Below are positions 1 to 5,346 of a stretch of 9,700 nucleotides of DNA, piece by piece; position 1 is the first letter of the stretch; each line of letters starts with the position of its first letter. The stretch is from Flavonifractor avicola (GTDB taxonomy: Bacteria; Bacillota; Clostridia; Oscillospirales; Oscillospiraceae): the NCBI GenBank assembly GCA_019116915.1, contig DXAS01000190.1, forward strand, positions 1-9,700, read 5' to 3'. The notes under the pieces are model-generated. The model had not been told where the DNA came from and made no database searches. It was given only the letters and a program-made list of their open reading frames with translations. The translations under genes were made by a program, and so were the position numbers.

Positions 1-20
1 TGTACAATCTTTTCAGGCAT
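1..20 (-). CDS. 5' end of an unidentified gene (partial, leaves the window)
   Basis: The minus strand carries an ATG at 20-18 that opens a reading frame beginning MPEKIV and runs off the window edge. It is preceded by AAGGAG (plus-strand complement at 32-37) with a 10-nt spacer, a good Shine-Dalgarno match. Six residues are too few to identify a product. It has the same orientation as the acetyltransferase at 218-664, about 200 bases upstream of it. Confidence 0.55.
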
Positions 21-58
21 GGTTTGCTATCTCCTTTCGAATGGTGTGTCGCAACTTC

Positions 59-88
59 ATTCTACCAGAGATCTGCAAACCATGTCTC
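59..88 (-). promoter_or_regulatory. Possible promoter of the partial gene at 1-20
   Basis: On the minus strand GAGACA (83-88) and TAGAAT (59-64) are separated by 18 bp and point toward the start codon at 20. The -10 matches TATAAT at 5 of 6 positions and the -35 matches TTGACA at 4 of 6. The surrounding DNA is AT-rich, so a chance match is likely enough to keep confidence low. Confidence 0.3.
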
Positions 89-130
89 TTTTTATCCATT
101 TTTAATTTGCGAAACTTATTTTACCTTATC

Positions 131-160
131 GGTATGCGCCCCGTGGAGGGGTTGCATACC
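131..160. other. Strong hairpin in the 41-217 gap
   Basis: GGTATGC (131-137) is the exact reverse complement of GCATACC (154-160), and inside it CCCC (139-142) pairs with GGGG (148-151) around a GTGGA loop. The result is about 11 base pairs with one small bulge. On the plus strand it is followed by GTCTTTTCC, a weak T-tract; on the minus strand, the direction of both flanking genes, no T-run follows. It could be an imperfect terminator between the acetyltransferase and the next minus-strand gene, or a structured 5' leader element. The rest of 41-217 holds only a weak hairpin (AAGCC 193-197 with GGCTT 204-208) just past the acetyltransferase stop codon, and no convincing gene. Confidence 0.45.
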
Positions 161-217
161 GTCTTTTCCTGCGGGGAGGTCCAAAGTCAGCAAAGCCCGC
201 TGAGGCTTGGGAATTTG

Positions 218-664
218 TTACTGCATCATCAAGGATAGCTCTATTTCATCTTCGTTTGCTGCTCCGGTCTCTGTAAAGCCTTTGCTTTGATACAAATTCA
301 GTGCCTGGATATTCTCTCTGTTACAGGTTAAGGTGACCCGATTGGAAGAGCCAAAAGGTTTGGATTTGATGTAATCCAGCACCCGATCCAAGGCAGCGCT
401 GCCATAGCCCCGTTTCTGATAGGATTCATCGATCATCATATGCCAGATGTCATATTCAGGGATATCATAATCGTAAATCACCATAACATAGCCAACCATC
501 GTTTCATCCTCATATATTCCAAACGGCTGGCATTGCTCTCTGTAAACATAAGCCTGTGCCAGACTGCGAATCGGATGTGAAACAAAGCGTTCTTGTCCAG
601 GCGCAAGTTTGAGATGAAATGCGTCAATAAAGTTTTCTTCTGTAATTTTTCTGAGATGAATCAT
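218..664 (-). CDS. GNAT-family N-acetyltransferase (BltD/PaiA-like polyamine acetyltransferase type)
   Basis: This 148-residue protein transfers an acetyl group from acetyl-CoA to an amine; the substrate cannot be read from sequence. Seen directly: an N-terminal strand (MIHLRKIT), the acetyl-CoA pyrophosphate-binding loop YQKRGYGSAAL (about residues 82-92, Q/RxxGxG/A signature), and the C-terminal NRENIQALNLYQSKGF block (115-130) with the usual acid tyrosine (Tyr125). The LAQAYVYREQCQPFGIYEDETMVGY region resembles spermine/spermidine-type enzymes such as Bacillus BltD and PaiA, known for acetylating polyamines. The start at 664 was chosen because GGAGG lies 5 nt upstream. A longer frame to 772 would start inside the terminator hairpin and has no ribosome binding site. 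The gene is AT-rich relative to everything after 1100. A promoter, leader ORF and terminator precede it, suggesting induced expression. A role in drug or polyamine detoxification is inference. Confidence 0.85.
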   Translation of the reverse strand: MIHLRKITEENFIDAFHLKLAPGQERFVSHPIRSLAQAYVYREQCQPFGIYEDETMVGYVMVIYDYDIPEYDIWHMMIDESYQKRGYGSAALDRVLDYIKSKPFGSSNRVTLTCNRENIQALNLYQSKGFTETGAANEDEIELSLMMQ

Positions 665-740
665 AAATTCCTCCATAAATTGTTCTGACTTCATTGATAA
701 GTCGAGTTTGTATGAATATCTATAGAGGACAGAAGATTGC

Positions 741-770
741 AACAAAAAGCCGTGGTTAAGAAACCACGGC
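741..770 (-). terminator. Intrinsic terminator between leader ORF and acetyltransferase (attenuator)
   Basis: On the minus strand a perfect 9-bp stem, GCCGTGGTT with AACCACGGC (749-757 and 762-770), closes a TCTT loop and runs directly into TTTTTGTT. This is a textbook rho-independent terminator. It begins 18 nt after the stop codon of the 21-codon leader ORF and about 75 nt before the acetyltransferase start. Since it lies between promoter and gene, full expression must need read-through or an antiterminated state. Confidence 0.85.
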
Positions 771-788
771 AAAAGATTCTATAAAAAA

Positions 789-854
789 CTAGTATAATAC
801 AACCGAGGTCCTCAAAAGATATTCAGATTTTGTGAGCGTTCTGTTATTTCTCAT
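789..854 (-). CDS. Putative 21-residue leader peptide
   Basis: A minus-strand ORF, ATG at 854 to TAG at 789, encodes MRNNRTLTKSEYLLRTSVVLY. GAGGTG lies 7 nt upstream of the ATG and acts as a plausible Shine-Dalgarno site. An in-frame TAA lies nine codons upstream, so it is not the tail of a longer gene. It sits about 30 nt after the predicted transcription start and ends 18 nt before the terminator hairpin, where a regulatory leader peptide would be expected. The peptide lacks a run of one amino acid, so amino-acid starvation sensing is unlikely. Ribosome stalling by an antibiotic or other small molecule is the alternative and is inference. Confidence 0.6.
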   Translation of the reverse strand: MRNNRTLTKSEYLLRTSVVLY

Positions 855-868
855 AATTGAGCACCTCG
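804..868 (-). promoter_or_regulatory. Inverted repeat that could hide the leader ribosome binding site
   Basis: In the minus-strand transcript CGAGGTGCTCAA (868-857) can pair with TTGAGGACCTCG (815-804), 11 of 12 positions with a single G-G mismatch. The first arm contains the leader's Shine-Dalgarno GAGGTG; the second lies within leader codons 14-17. The helix would enclose the leader start codon, so translation of the leader and folding of this helix compete. This points to a regulated leader rather than a chance small ORF. Confidence 0.5.
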
Positions 869-889
869 CTTTCCATTAGATTTTATATA

Positions 890-918
890 ATCATACTACC
901 CATCATCCATCATGTCAA
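890..918 (-). promoter_or_regulatory. Near-consensus promoter of the leader/acetyltransferase unit
   Basis: The minus strand has TTGACA (913-918), exactly 17 bp, then TATGAT (890-895): a perfect -35 and a 5 of 6 -10 match for a housekeeping sigma factor. Transcription would begin near 883, about 30 nt before the leader ATG. A promoter this strong driving a terminated leader is typical of attenuation control. Confidence 0.75.
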
Positions 919-941
919 TAATCTTGCGTTTCTATCTGAAT

Positions 942-1052
942 TTACAAGAGAGGGCTGGACCGGGCACCAACCCGTTGGTCACCATCGTTACATATTTTAT
1001 AGAGCCAGCCCACGCTGTTGAAGCCGACGATCAGGAGCAGACTCAGCAGCAT
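942..1052 (-). CDS. Doubtful 36-residue membrane mini-ORF in the 930-1137 gap
   Basis: A minus-strand frame from ATG 1052 to TAA 942 begins MLLSLLLIVGFNSVGWLYKI, one hydrophobic helix followed by a short polar tail. AGGGG lies 9 nt before the ATG, a mediocre ribosome binding site. The frame stays open upstream through DNA antisense to the XRE gene, so this could also be a remnant of a longer membrane-protein gene cut by rearrangement. I do not recognise it. Nothing else convincing is visible between 919 and 1137. Confidence 0.22.
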   Translation of the reverse strand: MLLSLLLIVGFNSVGWLYKICNDGDQRVGARSSPLL

Positions 1053-1137
1053 CAGCCCAATCCCCTGCAAGCCGGGCACTCTACCGCTGTTCGGTTGCCA
1101 AATTCCCCGCCGTAGGGTATGCTGGAGGGGCGAGGTG

Positions 1138-1893
1138 ATGGACGTGTACGACATGGACAAGGCGGCCTTCGGGGCCTTTGTGGCCGGGCTGCGGAAGAAG
1201 AAGGGGTGGACCCAGCGGGAGCTGGCGGAACAGCTCCACATTACCGACAAAGCGGTGAGCAAGTGGGAAACGGGGGCCAGCATCCCCGACACCGCCTTGC
1301 TCATCCCCCTGTCCGAACTGCTGGGGGTGACGGTGACCGAGCTGCTGCTCTGCAAGCGGCAGGAGAAACCCCTGGAGCCGGAGGCGGTGGAGGATGTGGT
1401 AAAAACTGCCATCCGCTGCGCCGGGGGCAGGCCCAAGCGGGCCTGGCAGGAGAGGAGCCTGTGGCCCCTGTGGTATGTGCTCTCCCTGCTGGCGGGAGGC
1501 CTGGGACTGTGGGCCAACTGGGCGTGGACCGGTGTGCCCGAGGCCCTGTGGACCCCGGTGCTGTTGGGGGCCATCTTTGGGGCCTGGTTCTGCTTTTTTA
1601 CCCGGCTCACTCTGCCGGAGGTCTATGACCGGTACCCCTTGGGCATGGTGCGGGACGGGCCGCTGCGCATGAATGTGCCCGGCCTGAACTTCAATAACCG
1701 CAACTGGCCCCACATCGTTACGGTGGGCCGGGCGTGGTCCTGCGCCGTTATGGCGGGTATGCCCCTGCTGTCCCTGGCGCTGGGGCTGCTCTGCCCCACC
1801 CTGTGGGAAATGACGCAGATCGGGGTCATCCTGGCCCTCACCCTGGGCGGGCTGTTTCTCCCCCTCTACCTGGTGGGCAAAAAGTATGAATGA
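1138..1893 (+). CDS. XRE-family regulator with C-terminal membrane domain
   Basis: The 251-residue protein begins with a Cro/CI-type helix-turn-helix (about residues 8-70): LRKKKGWTQRELAEQLHITDKAVSKWETG carries the usual TQ.ELA...... D.AVSKWE pattern, followed by the hydrophobic core PLSELLGVTVTELL. After a charged linker (75-108) come roughly four predicted membrane segments (about 109-127, 138-155, 200-220, 227-247). Between the second and third lies a polar loop with RYPLGMVRDGPLRMNVPGLNFNN. Such one-protein DNA-binding plus membrane regulators occur widely in Clostridia; their signals are mostly unknown. The start at 1138 was chosen for GGAGG at 1124-1128, 9 nt upstream; Met at 1153 would match many homologues' N-termini but has worse spacing. 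It is a single transcription unit ended by the terminator at 1899. Its target is not shown; the adjacent permease gene is an obvious candidate. Confidence 0.8.
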   Translation: MDVYDMDKAAFGAFVAGLRKKKGWTQRELAEQLHITDKAVSKWETGASIPDTALLIPLSELLGVTVTELLLCKRQEKPLEPEAVEDVVKTAIRCAGGRPKRAWQERSLWPLWYVLSLLAGGLGLWANWAWTGVPEALWTPVLLGAIFGAWFCFFTRLTLPEVYDRYPLGMVRDGPLRMNVPGLNFNNRNWPHIVTVGRAWSCAVMAGMPLLSLALGLLCPTLWEMTQIGVILALTLGGLFLPLYLVGKKYE

Positions 1894-1898
1894 TCCCG

Positions 1899-1934
1899 GC
1901 AGCCGGCGCGTCTGCGCGCCGGCTGCTTCTTTTT
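1899..1934 (+). terminator. Intrinsic terminator of the XRE regulator gene
   Basis: A perfect 12-bp stem (GCAGCCGGCGCG 1899-1910 with CGCGCCGGCTGC 1915-1926) around a TCTG loop is followed by TTCTTTTT. It begins 5 nt after the stop codon. Confidence 0.93.
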
Positions 1935-1956
1935 GCGCCGGAGAGGGCCTGCTGCC

Positions 1957-1985
1957 TTGCCTCTATCCCCATTTAATGATACAAT
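1957..1985 (+). promoter_or_regulatory. Promoter of the AEC permease gene
   Basis: TTGCCT (1957-1962), 17 bp, TACAAT (1980-1985): a -35/-10 pair matching consensus at 4 and 5 of 6 positions, just downstream of the previous terminator. The same two hexamers with the same spacer occur before the MATE gene (7860-7888). Transcription would start near 1992. Confidence 0.6.
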
Positions 1986-1993
1986 AAAACGAA

Positions 1994-2007
1994 TTTTTGT
2001 ACAAAAA
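1994..2007 (+). promoter_or_regulatory. 14-bp perfect palindrome, candidate operator
   Basis: TTTTTGTACAAAAA is fully self-complementary and lies across the predicted transcription start of the permease gene, immediately before its ribosome binding site (GAGGGA, 2009-2014). A repressor bound here would block initiation. The XRE-type regulator encoded just upstream is the nearest possible binder, which is inference from position only. Confidence 0.4.
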
Positions 2008-2020
2008 CGAGGGAACGGCA

Positions 2021-2953
2021 ATGGTGGACTATCTGCTGATGGTGTCCTCCCAGGTGGGGACCATGTTTCTGATGATGGCGGCGGGTTTTGCCCTGGCCAA
2101 GCGGGGGCTGCTGACCCAGGCGGCCATTCCGCAGATGACCAATCTGCTGCTCACCGTGGTGCTCCCCTGTATGCTGGTAGACTCCATGCAGATCGAGCGG
2201 ACCCCTGCCCTGCTGGGGTCCATGGGATATACCTCCCTGCTGGTGGCGGGGCTGTACGTGCTCTACTGCCTGCTGTCCATTCCCCTGTTCCGGCGGCAGA
2301 ACCCCGCTACCGGCAAGGCCCTGCGCTTCGGCACTCTCTACGGCAACGTGGGCTTTATGGGCCTGCCCCTGATTCAGCTGGTGCTGGGTGAGCAGGCCAT
2401 GGTCTACGGCGTCATCAATCTCATGGTGTTCAACGCCTTTAACTGGAGCCAGGGCGTGGTGCTCATGGGAGGGCGCAGGCAGGTCTCCCTGAAACAGGCC
2501 GTCCTCAATCCGGGGATTCTGGGTACGGTGGTGGCCCTGGTACTCTTCCTGTGCGGGATCACCCTGCCCTCCATGGTGGGCAGCGCCGTCAGCTTTCTGG
2601 GCAGTATGAACACCCCGCTGGCCATGGTCATCATCGGGGCCCAGATGGCCAACGCCGACTGGCGGGCGGTGTTCCGCAGCCCGGCCATTCTTCTGGCCTG
2701 CGGCCTCAAGCTGGTGGCCATGCCCCTGCTCACCGCCCTGATCCTCTACCCCCTCCACCCGGAGCCCGACCTCTACTGCACCCTGGTGCTGCTGGCCGGA
2801 GTGCCCACCGCCAGCATTACCGCCATGTTCGCCCAGCGTTATCATCAGGACGTGTCCACCAGCGCCCAGCTGGTCACCGTCAGCACCCTTTTGTCCATTC
2901 TCACCCTGCCATGCTGCGGGGTACTGGCCGCCCTCCTCAGCGGCGCGGCCTGA
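2021..2953 (+). CDS. AEC-family (auxin efflux carrier-like) permease
   Basis: A 310-residue, highly hydrophobic inner-membrane protein with about ten predicted membrane helices in two halves. Family features seen: GFALAKRGLLTQAAIPQMTNLLLTVVLPCML near residues 20-50 (the conserved N-terminal 'G..L...G.L.......L.....LP' block), GNVGFMGLPL near 109-118 (the glycine/proline signature of the fold), NTPLAMVIIGAQMA in the second half, and AGVPTASITAMFAQRY near the C terminus. Length is typical for bacterial AEC proteins (300-320). Characterised bacterial members export or exchange carboxylates such as malate; the substrate here is not determinable. The ATG at 2021 was chosen for GAGGGA six nt upstream; a TTG at 1997 lies inside the palindrome and has no ribosome binding site. 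The gene is alone between its promoter and the next promoter region; no clear terminator follows it. Confidence 0.87.
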   Translation: MVDYLLMVSSQVGTMFLMMAAGFALAKRGLLTQAAIPQMTNLLLTVVLPCMLVDSMQIERTPALLGSMGYTSLLVAGLYVLYCLLSIPLFRRQNPATGKALRFGTLYGNVGFMGLPLIQLVLGEQAMVYGVINLMVFNAFNWSQGVVLMGGRRQVSLKQAVLNPGILGTVVALVLFLCGITLPSMVGSAVSFLGSMNTPLAMVIIGAQMANADWRAVFRSPAILLACGLKLVAMPLLTALILYPLHPEPDLYCTLVLLAGVPTASITAMFAQRYHQDVSTSAQLVTVSTLLSILTLPCCGVLAALLSGAA

Positions 2954-2995
2954 GGGCCGGAATGGTCACAAATGTTTACAGAATGCGTTTTTCCA

Positions 2996-3025
2996 TTTAC
3001 GGCACAGGGGTGCGGGTGTTAAAAT
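2996..3025 (+). promoter_or_regulatory. Possible promoter of the lipoprotein/rlmD unit
   Basis: TTTACG (2996-3001), 18 bp, TAAAAT (3020-3025) lies in the 129-nt gap between the permease and lipoprotein genes, which is AT-rich compared with both. A very similar TTTACA-18-TAAAAT pair precedes the DUF1847 gene. The remaining gap holds a GGGCGG/CCGCCC hairpin (3048-3063) without a T-run, in the 5' leader of the lipoprotein mRNA. Confidence 0.4.
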
Positions 3026-3082
3026 GTCTAAATCATCTCATGCGCCGGGCGGCCTGCCGCCCACAGTACAATGGAGGTTACC

Positions 3083-3907
3083 ATGAAAAAACAGACCATT
3101 CTGACCGGGGCTGCCGCCCTGGCTCTGGCCCTTTTTTTGACCGCCTGCGGCGGACAGGCTCCGGAGGTCACCCCCTCCCCCACGGTTGAGCCCACCCCCA
3201 CGGCTACCCCCAGCCCTACCCCCACGCCTACGCCGGAACCCACCCCCACCCCCGAACCGCCCCAGTGGGGGGAGCAGGTCTTTACCCAGACCTATACCGC
3301 CGGGGACGGCACCCAGGTCATGACGGTGCGCTATACCCTGCCCATGGTGCAGAATACCGACACCTGCCCTGCCGGCGATGTGATCAACGACTGGTACAAG
3401 GCCGACGGCGCCAGCCGCATGGAGAGCGCCGAGGCCAACTATGAGCAGGTGGTGGCGGACTGCGACGTGTCCAAGGCCGCCGGCTTCTCCTTTACGCCGG
3501 TCACCGAGGAGATGAGCTATGAGGTGGTGCTCTCCACCGATCAGGTCATCAGCATCCGCCGCACCTGGTACATCAACAGCGGGGCGGCCTACCCCACCGT
3601 GTTTGAGCTGGGGGAGAACTTTGATCCCCAGACCGGCATCAAGCTGACCTTTACCGACTTCTTTACCGACGCTCAGGCCGTGCAGGACCGGGTGGTGAAG
3701 GCCTTCCTGGCCAGCCCGGAGCTGTCCGCCGGGGACTTTACCCAGGCGGCTGTGACAGCGGCCTACCAGCCGGAGCAGTTCTGCCTCACCTCCGACGGCT
3801 ATGTGTTCTGGATTCAGGGCAACACCCTGACCGGCATCCACTCCCCGGTGGAGGTCACCATTCCCTATGATACGCTGAAGGACGTGAGTATGTATGCAGC
3901 CCAATAA
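3083..3907 (+). CDS. Secreted lipoprotein with Pro/Thr linker and DUF3298-like (RsiV-type) domain
   Basis: A 274-residue exported protein. Seen: a signal peptide MKKQTILTGAAALALALFLTAC with lipobox LTAC, so Cys22 would be lipidated and the protein anchored outside the membrane; a Pro/Thr-rich spacer at residues 30-60; and a globular region from about 61 on. Its second half (GAAYPTVFELGENFDPQTGIKLTFTDFFTD, 168-196) matches the pattern of DUF3298 domains found in RsiV-like anti-sigma factors and many clostridial lipoproteins. RsiV binds lysozyme, but this protein has no anti-sigma region or transmembrane anchor, so that role should not be assumed. The start at 3083 was set by GGAGG at 3073-3077, five nt upstream. 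The 3' end overlaps the methyltransferase start by 14 nt, implying co-transcription. Confidence 0.8.
   Translation: MKKQTILTGAAALALALFLTACGGQAPEVTPSPTVEPTPTATPSPTPTPTPEPTPTPEPPQWGEQVFTQTYTAGDGTQVMTVRYTLPMVQNTDTCPAGDVINDWYKADGASRMESAEANYEQVVADCDVSKAAGFSFTPVTEEMSYEVVLSTDQVISIRRTWYINSGAAYPTVFELGENFDPQTGIKLTFTDFFTDAQAVQDRVVKAFLASPELSAGDFTQAAVTAAYQPEQFCLTSDGYVFWIQGNTLTGIHSPVEVTIPYDTLKDVSMYAAQ
3170..3262 (+). repeat. Low-complexity Pro/Thr-coding repeat, C-rich
   Basis: Codons 30-60 of the lipoprotein alternate PT, PS and PE units. The DNA consists of repeated CCCACC, ACCCCC and related blocks, with C-runs at 3195-3199, 3207-3211, 3214-3216 and 3219-3223. It likely encodes an extended cell-wall-spanning spacer. 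Repeats of this type can change length by slippage in multiples of six bases without breaking the frame. Confidence 0.75.
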
Positions 3908-5252
3908 GCCTCTGGAAGGCCATACCTATCCCCTGCGCATCGAGGGCTACAGCAGCGACGGCGCCGGTGTGGCCCGGCTGGACGGCATGGTGGTGTTTGT
4001 CCAGGGGGGCGTCCGGGGCGAGCTGTGCCAGGTGCGGCTCACCCATGTGGGCCGCTCCGCCCTGTGGGGCGTGGTGCGGGAGATCACCGAACCCTCCCCT
4101 GCCCGGATCACCCCCGACTGTCCCTATTATGACCGCTGCGGCGGCTGCGCCTTCCGGCACATCACCTATGCCGAGGAGCTGGAGGCCAAGCGCACCCGGG
4201 TGGAGGACTGCCTCCGCCGTCTGGGGGGCGCGGATATCCATGTGACGGAAATTCTGGGGGCCGCCCGGCCTGACCGCTACCGCAACAAGGCACAATTTCC
4301 TGTTGCCCCCGGCCCCCGCATCGGATTCTACCAGTCCCGCACCCACAAGGTGGTGGATGTGAAGGACTGCCTGCTCCAGAGCCAGGCGACCGCCCGCCTG
4401 CGGGGGGCGGTGAAGGACTGGATGATGGAGTATTCCATTCCGGCCTATAACGAGAAGGCCAGGACGGGCCTGGTACGCCATGTGTATGTCCGCACCAACC
4501 GCCGGGGGGAGAGCCTGTGCTGCCTGCTGGTCAACGGCGTGGGGGTCCCCCGGGAGAGCGAGCTGGTGCACGTCCTCCGGGCGGCCGAGCCCGGCCTGGT
4601 GGGCATCGTGCTGGGGGTCAACAAGAGCCATACCAACGTGATTTTGGGGGACTCCTACCGCACGCTTTGGGGACAGGACTTCCTGTCCGACACCCTGTGC
4701 GGCTCCGACTTCCGCCTGTCCGTCCCCTCCTTCTATCAGGTCAATCCCGACCAGACCGAGGTGCTCTACGGCAAGGCGGTGGAGCTGGCTCAGCTCACCG
4801 GCACCGAGACCGTGCTGGACCTGTACTGCGGCATCGGCACCATTTCCCTGGTGATGGCCCGGCAGGCCGGTATGGTGTGGGGGGCCGAGGTGGTGCCCCA
4901 GGCGGTGGACGACGCCATTCAGAACGCCCGCCGCAGCGGCATTGAAAACGCCCGGTTCCTGTGCGCCGACGCCGGCGAGGCCGCCCGGCAGCTGGCCCGG
5001 GAGGGAGTGCGCCCCGACGTGATCTGTGTGGACCCGCCCCGGAAGGGGCTGGCGGAGGACGTGGTGGCCACCATTGCCCAGATGGCTCCCCAGCGGGTGG
5101 TCTATGTGTCCTGCGACCCGGCTACTCTGGGCCGGGATGTGAAGCGGTTTGCCGCCCTTGGGTACAAGCTGGACACCGCCACCGCCGTGGACCTCTTCCC
5201 CCGCACCGTTCATGTGGAGACCGCCGCCCGGCTGGTGCGGGACGGTCTGTGA
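3894..5252 (+). CDS. rlmD: 23S rRNA (uracil-C5)-methyltransferase, RlmD/RumA family
   Basis: A 452-residue cytoplasmic enzyme that methylates C5 of a uridine in 23S rRNA using S-adenosylmethionine. Domains in order: TRAM RNA-binding region (about 5-65, with SDGAGVARLDGMVVFV); the four-cysteine iron-sulfur motif (Cys76, Cys82, Cys85 in CPYYDRCGGC, and Cys159); and the Rossmann methyltransferase domain with SAM loop LDLYCGIGT (308-316), DPP (380-382), catalytic SCDPATLGRD with nucleophile Cys407, and general base Glu442 in VHVETA. All key residues are present and length is normal. In Gram-positives the single RlmCD enzyme may modify both U747 and U1939, so which uridine is targeted is not settled by sequence. 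The start at 3894 overlaps the lipoprotein stop by 14 nt, with AAGGA 11 nt upstream; expression is probably coupled. Confidence 0.93.
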   Translation: MQPNKPLEGHTYPLRIEGYSSDGAGVARLDGMVVFVQGGVRGELCQVRLTHVGRSALWGVVREITEPSPARITPDCPYYDRCGGCAFRHITYAEELEAKRTRVEDCLRRLGGADIHVTEILGAARPDRYRNKAQFPVAPGPRIGFYQSRTHKVVDVKDCLLQSQATARLRGAVKDWMMEYSIPAYNEKARTGLVRHVYVRTNRRGESLCCLLVNGVGVPRESELVHVLRAAEPGLVGIVLGVNKSHTNVILGDSYRTLWGQDFLSDTLCGSDFRLSVPSFYQVNPDQTEVLYGKAVELAQLTGTETVLDLYCGIGTISLVMARQAGMVWGAEVVPQAVDDAIQNARRSGIENARFLCADAGEAARQLAREGVRPDVICVDPPRKGLAEDVVATIAQMAPQRVVYVSCDPATLGRDVKRFAALGYKLDTATAVDLFPRTVHVETAARLVRDGL

Positions 5253-5346
5253 GCCGCCCAGGCCCAGGATGTCGCCTGGTATGCGACCCGCCGCCCCTTA
5301 AGGTGCGGTATACTCTCACCATCAAGTTTGATTGGGAGGTATCCCT

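Noticed and set aside
41..238. 65-codon plus-strand frame across the 41-217 gap
   Set aside because: No ribosome binding site, no recognisable domain, and it runs through a strong hairpin and into the antisense of the acetyltransferase 3' end.
665..772. N-terminal extension of the acetyltransferase to 772
   Set aside because: The extension begins inside an intrinsic terminator hairpin and encodes no conserved sequence; the ATG at 664 has an ideal ribosome binding site and matches where GNAT domains begin.
793..798. TATAAT on the plus strand
   Set aside because: No -35 element at a proper distance and no plus-strand gene downstream until 1138; it lies inside the leader ORF on the other strand.
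964..983. ACCAAC/GTTGGT palindrome
   Set aside because: Only six base pairs with a two-base centre, no T-run and no clear position relative to any gene; likely chance.
1095..1123. TTGCCA-17-TATGCT promoter-like pair before the XRE gene
   Set aside because: A start near 1130 would remove the GGAGG at 1124-1128 needed for the chosen start codon. It fits only if translation starts at 1153 with poor spacing, so it is left unassigned.
1081..1713. Long minus-strand frame opposite the XRE gene
   Set aside because: Its sequence is the low-complexity Gly/Pro/His/Gln-rich pattern produced by antisense reading of GC-rich codons; no ribosome binding site or domain. The same applies to the long opposite-strand frames at 1973-2845, 3038-3904, 3855-5213, 5122-6180 and 8002-9324.
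3048..3063. GGGCGG/CCGCCC hairpin as a terminator for the permease
   Set aside because: No T-run follows, and it sits only about 20 nt before the lipoprotein start codon.
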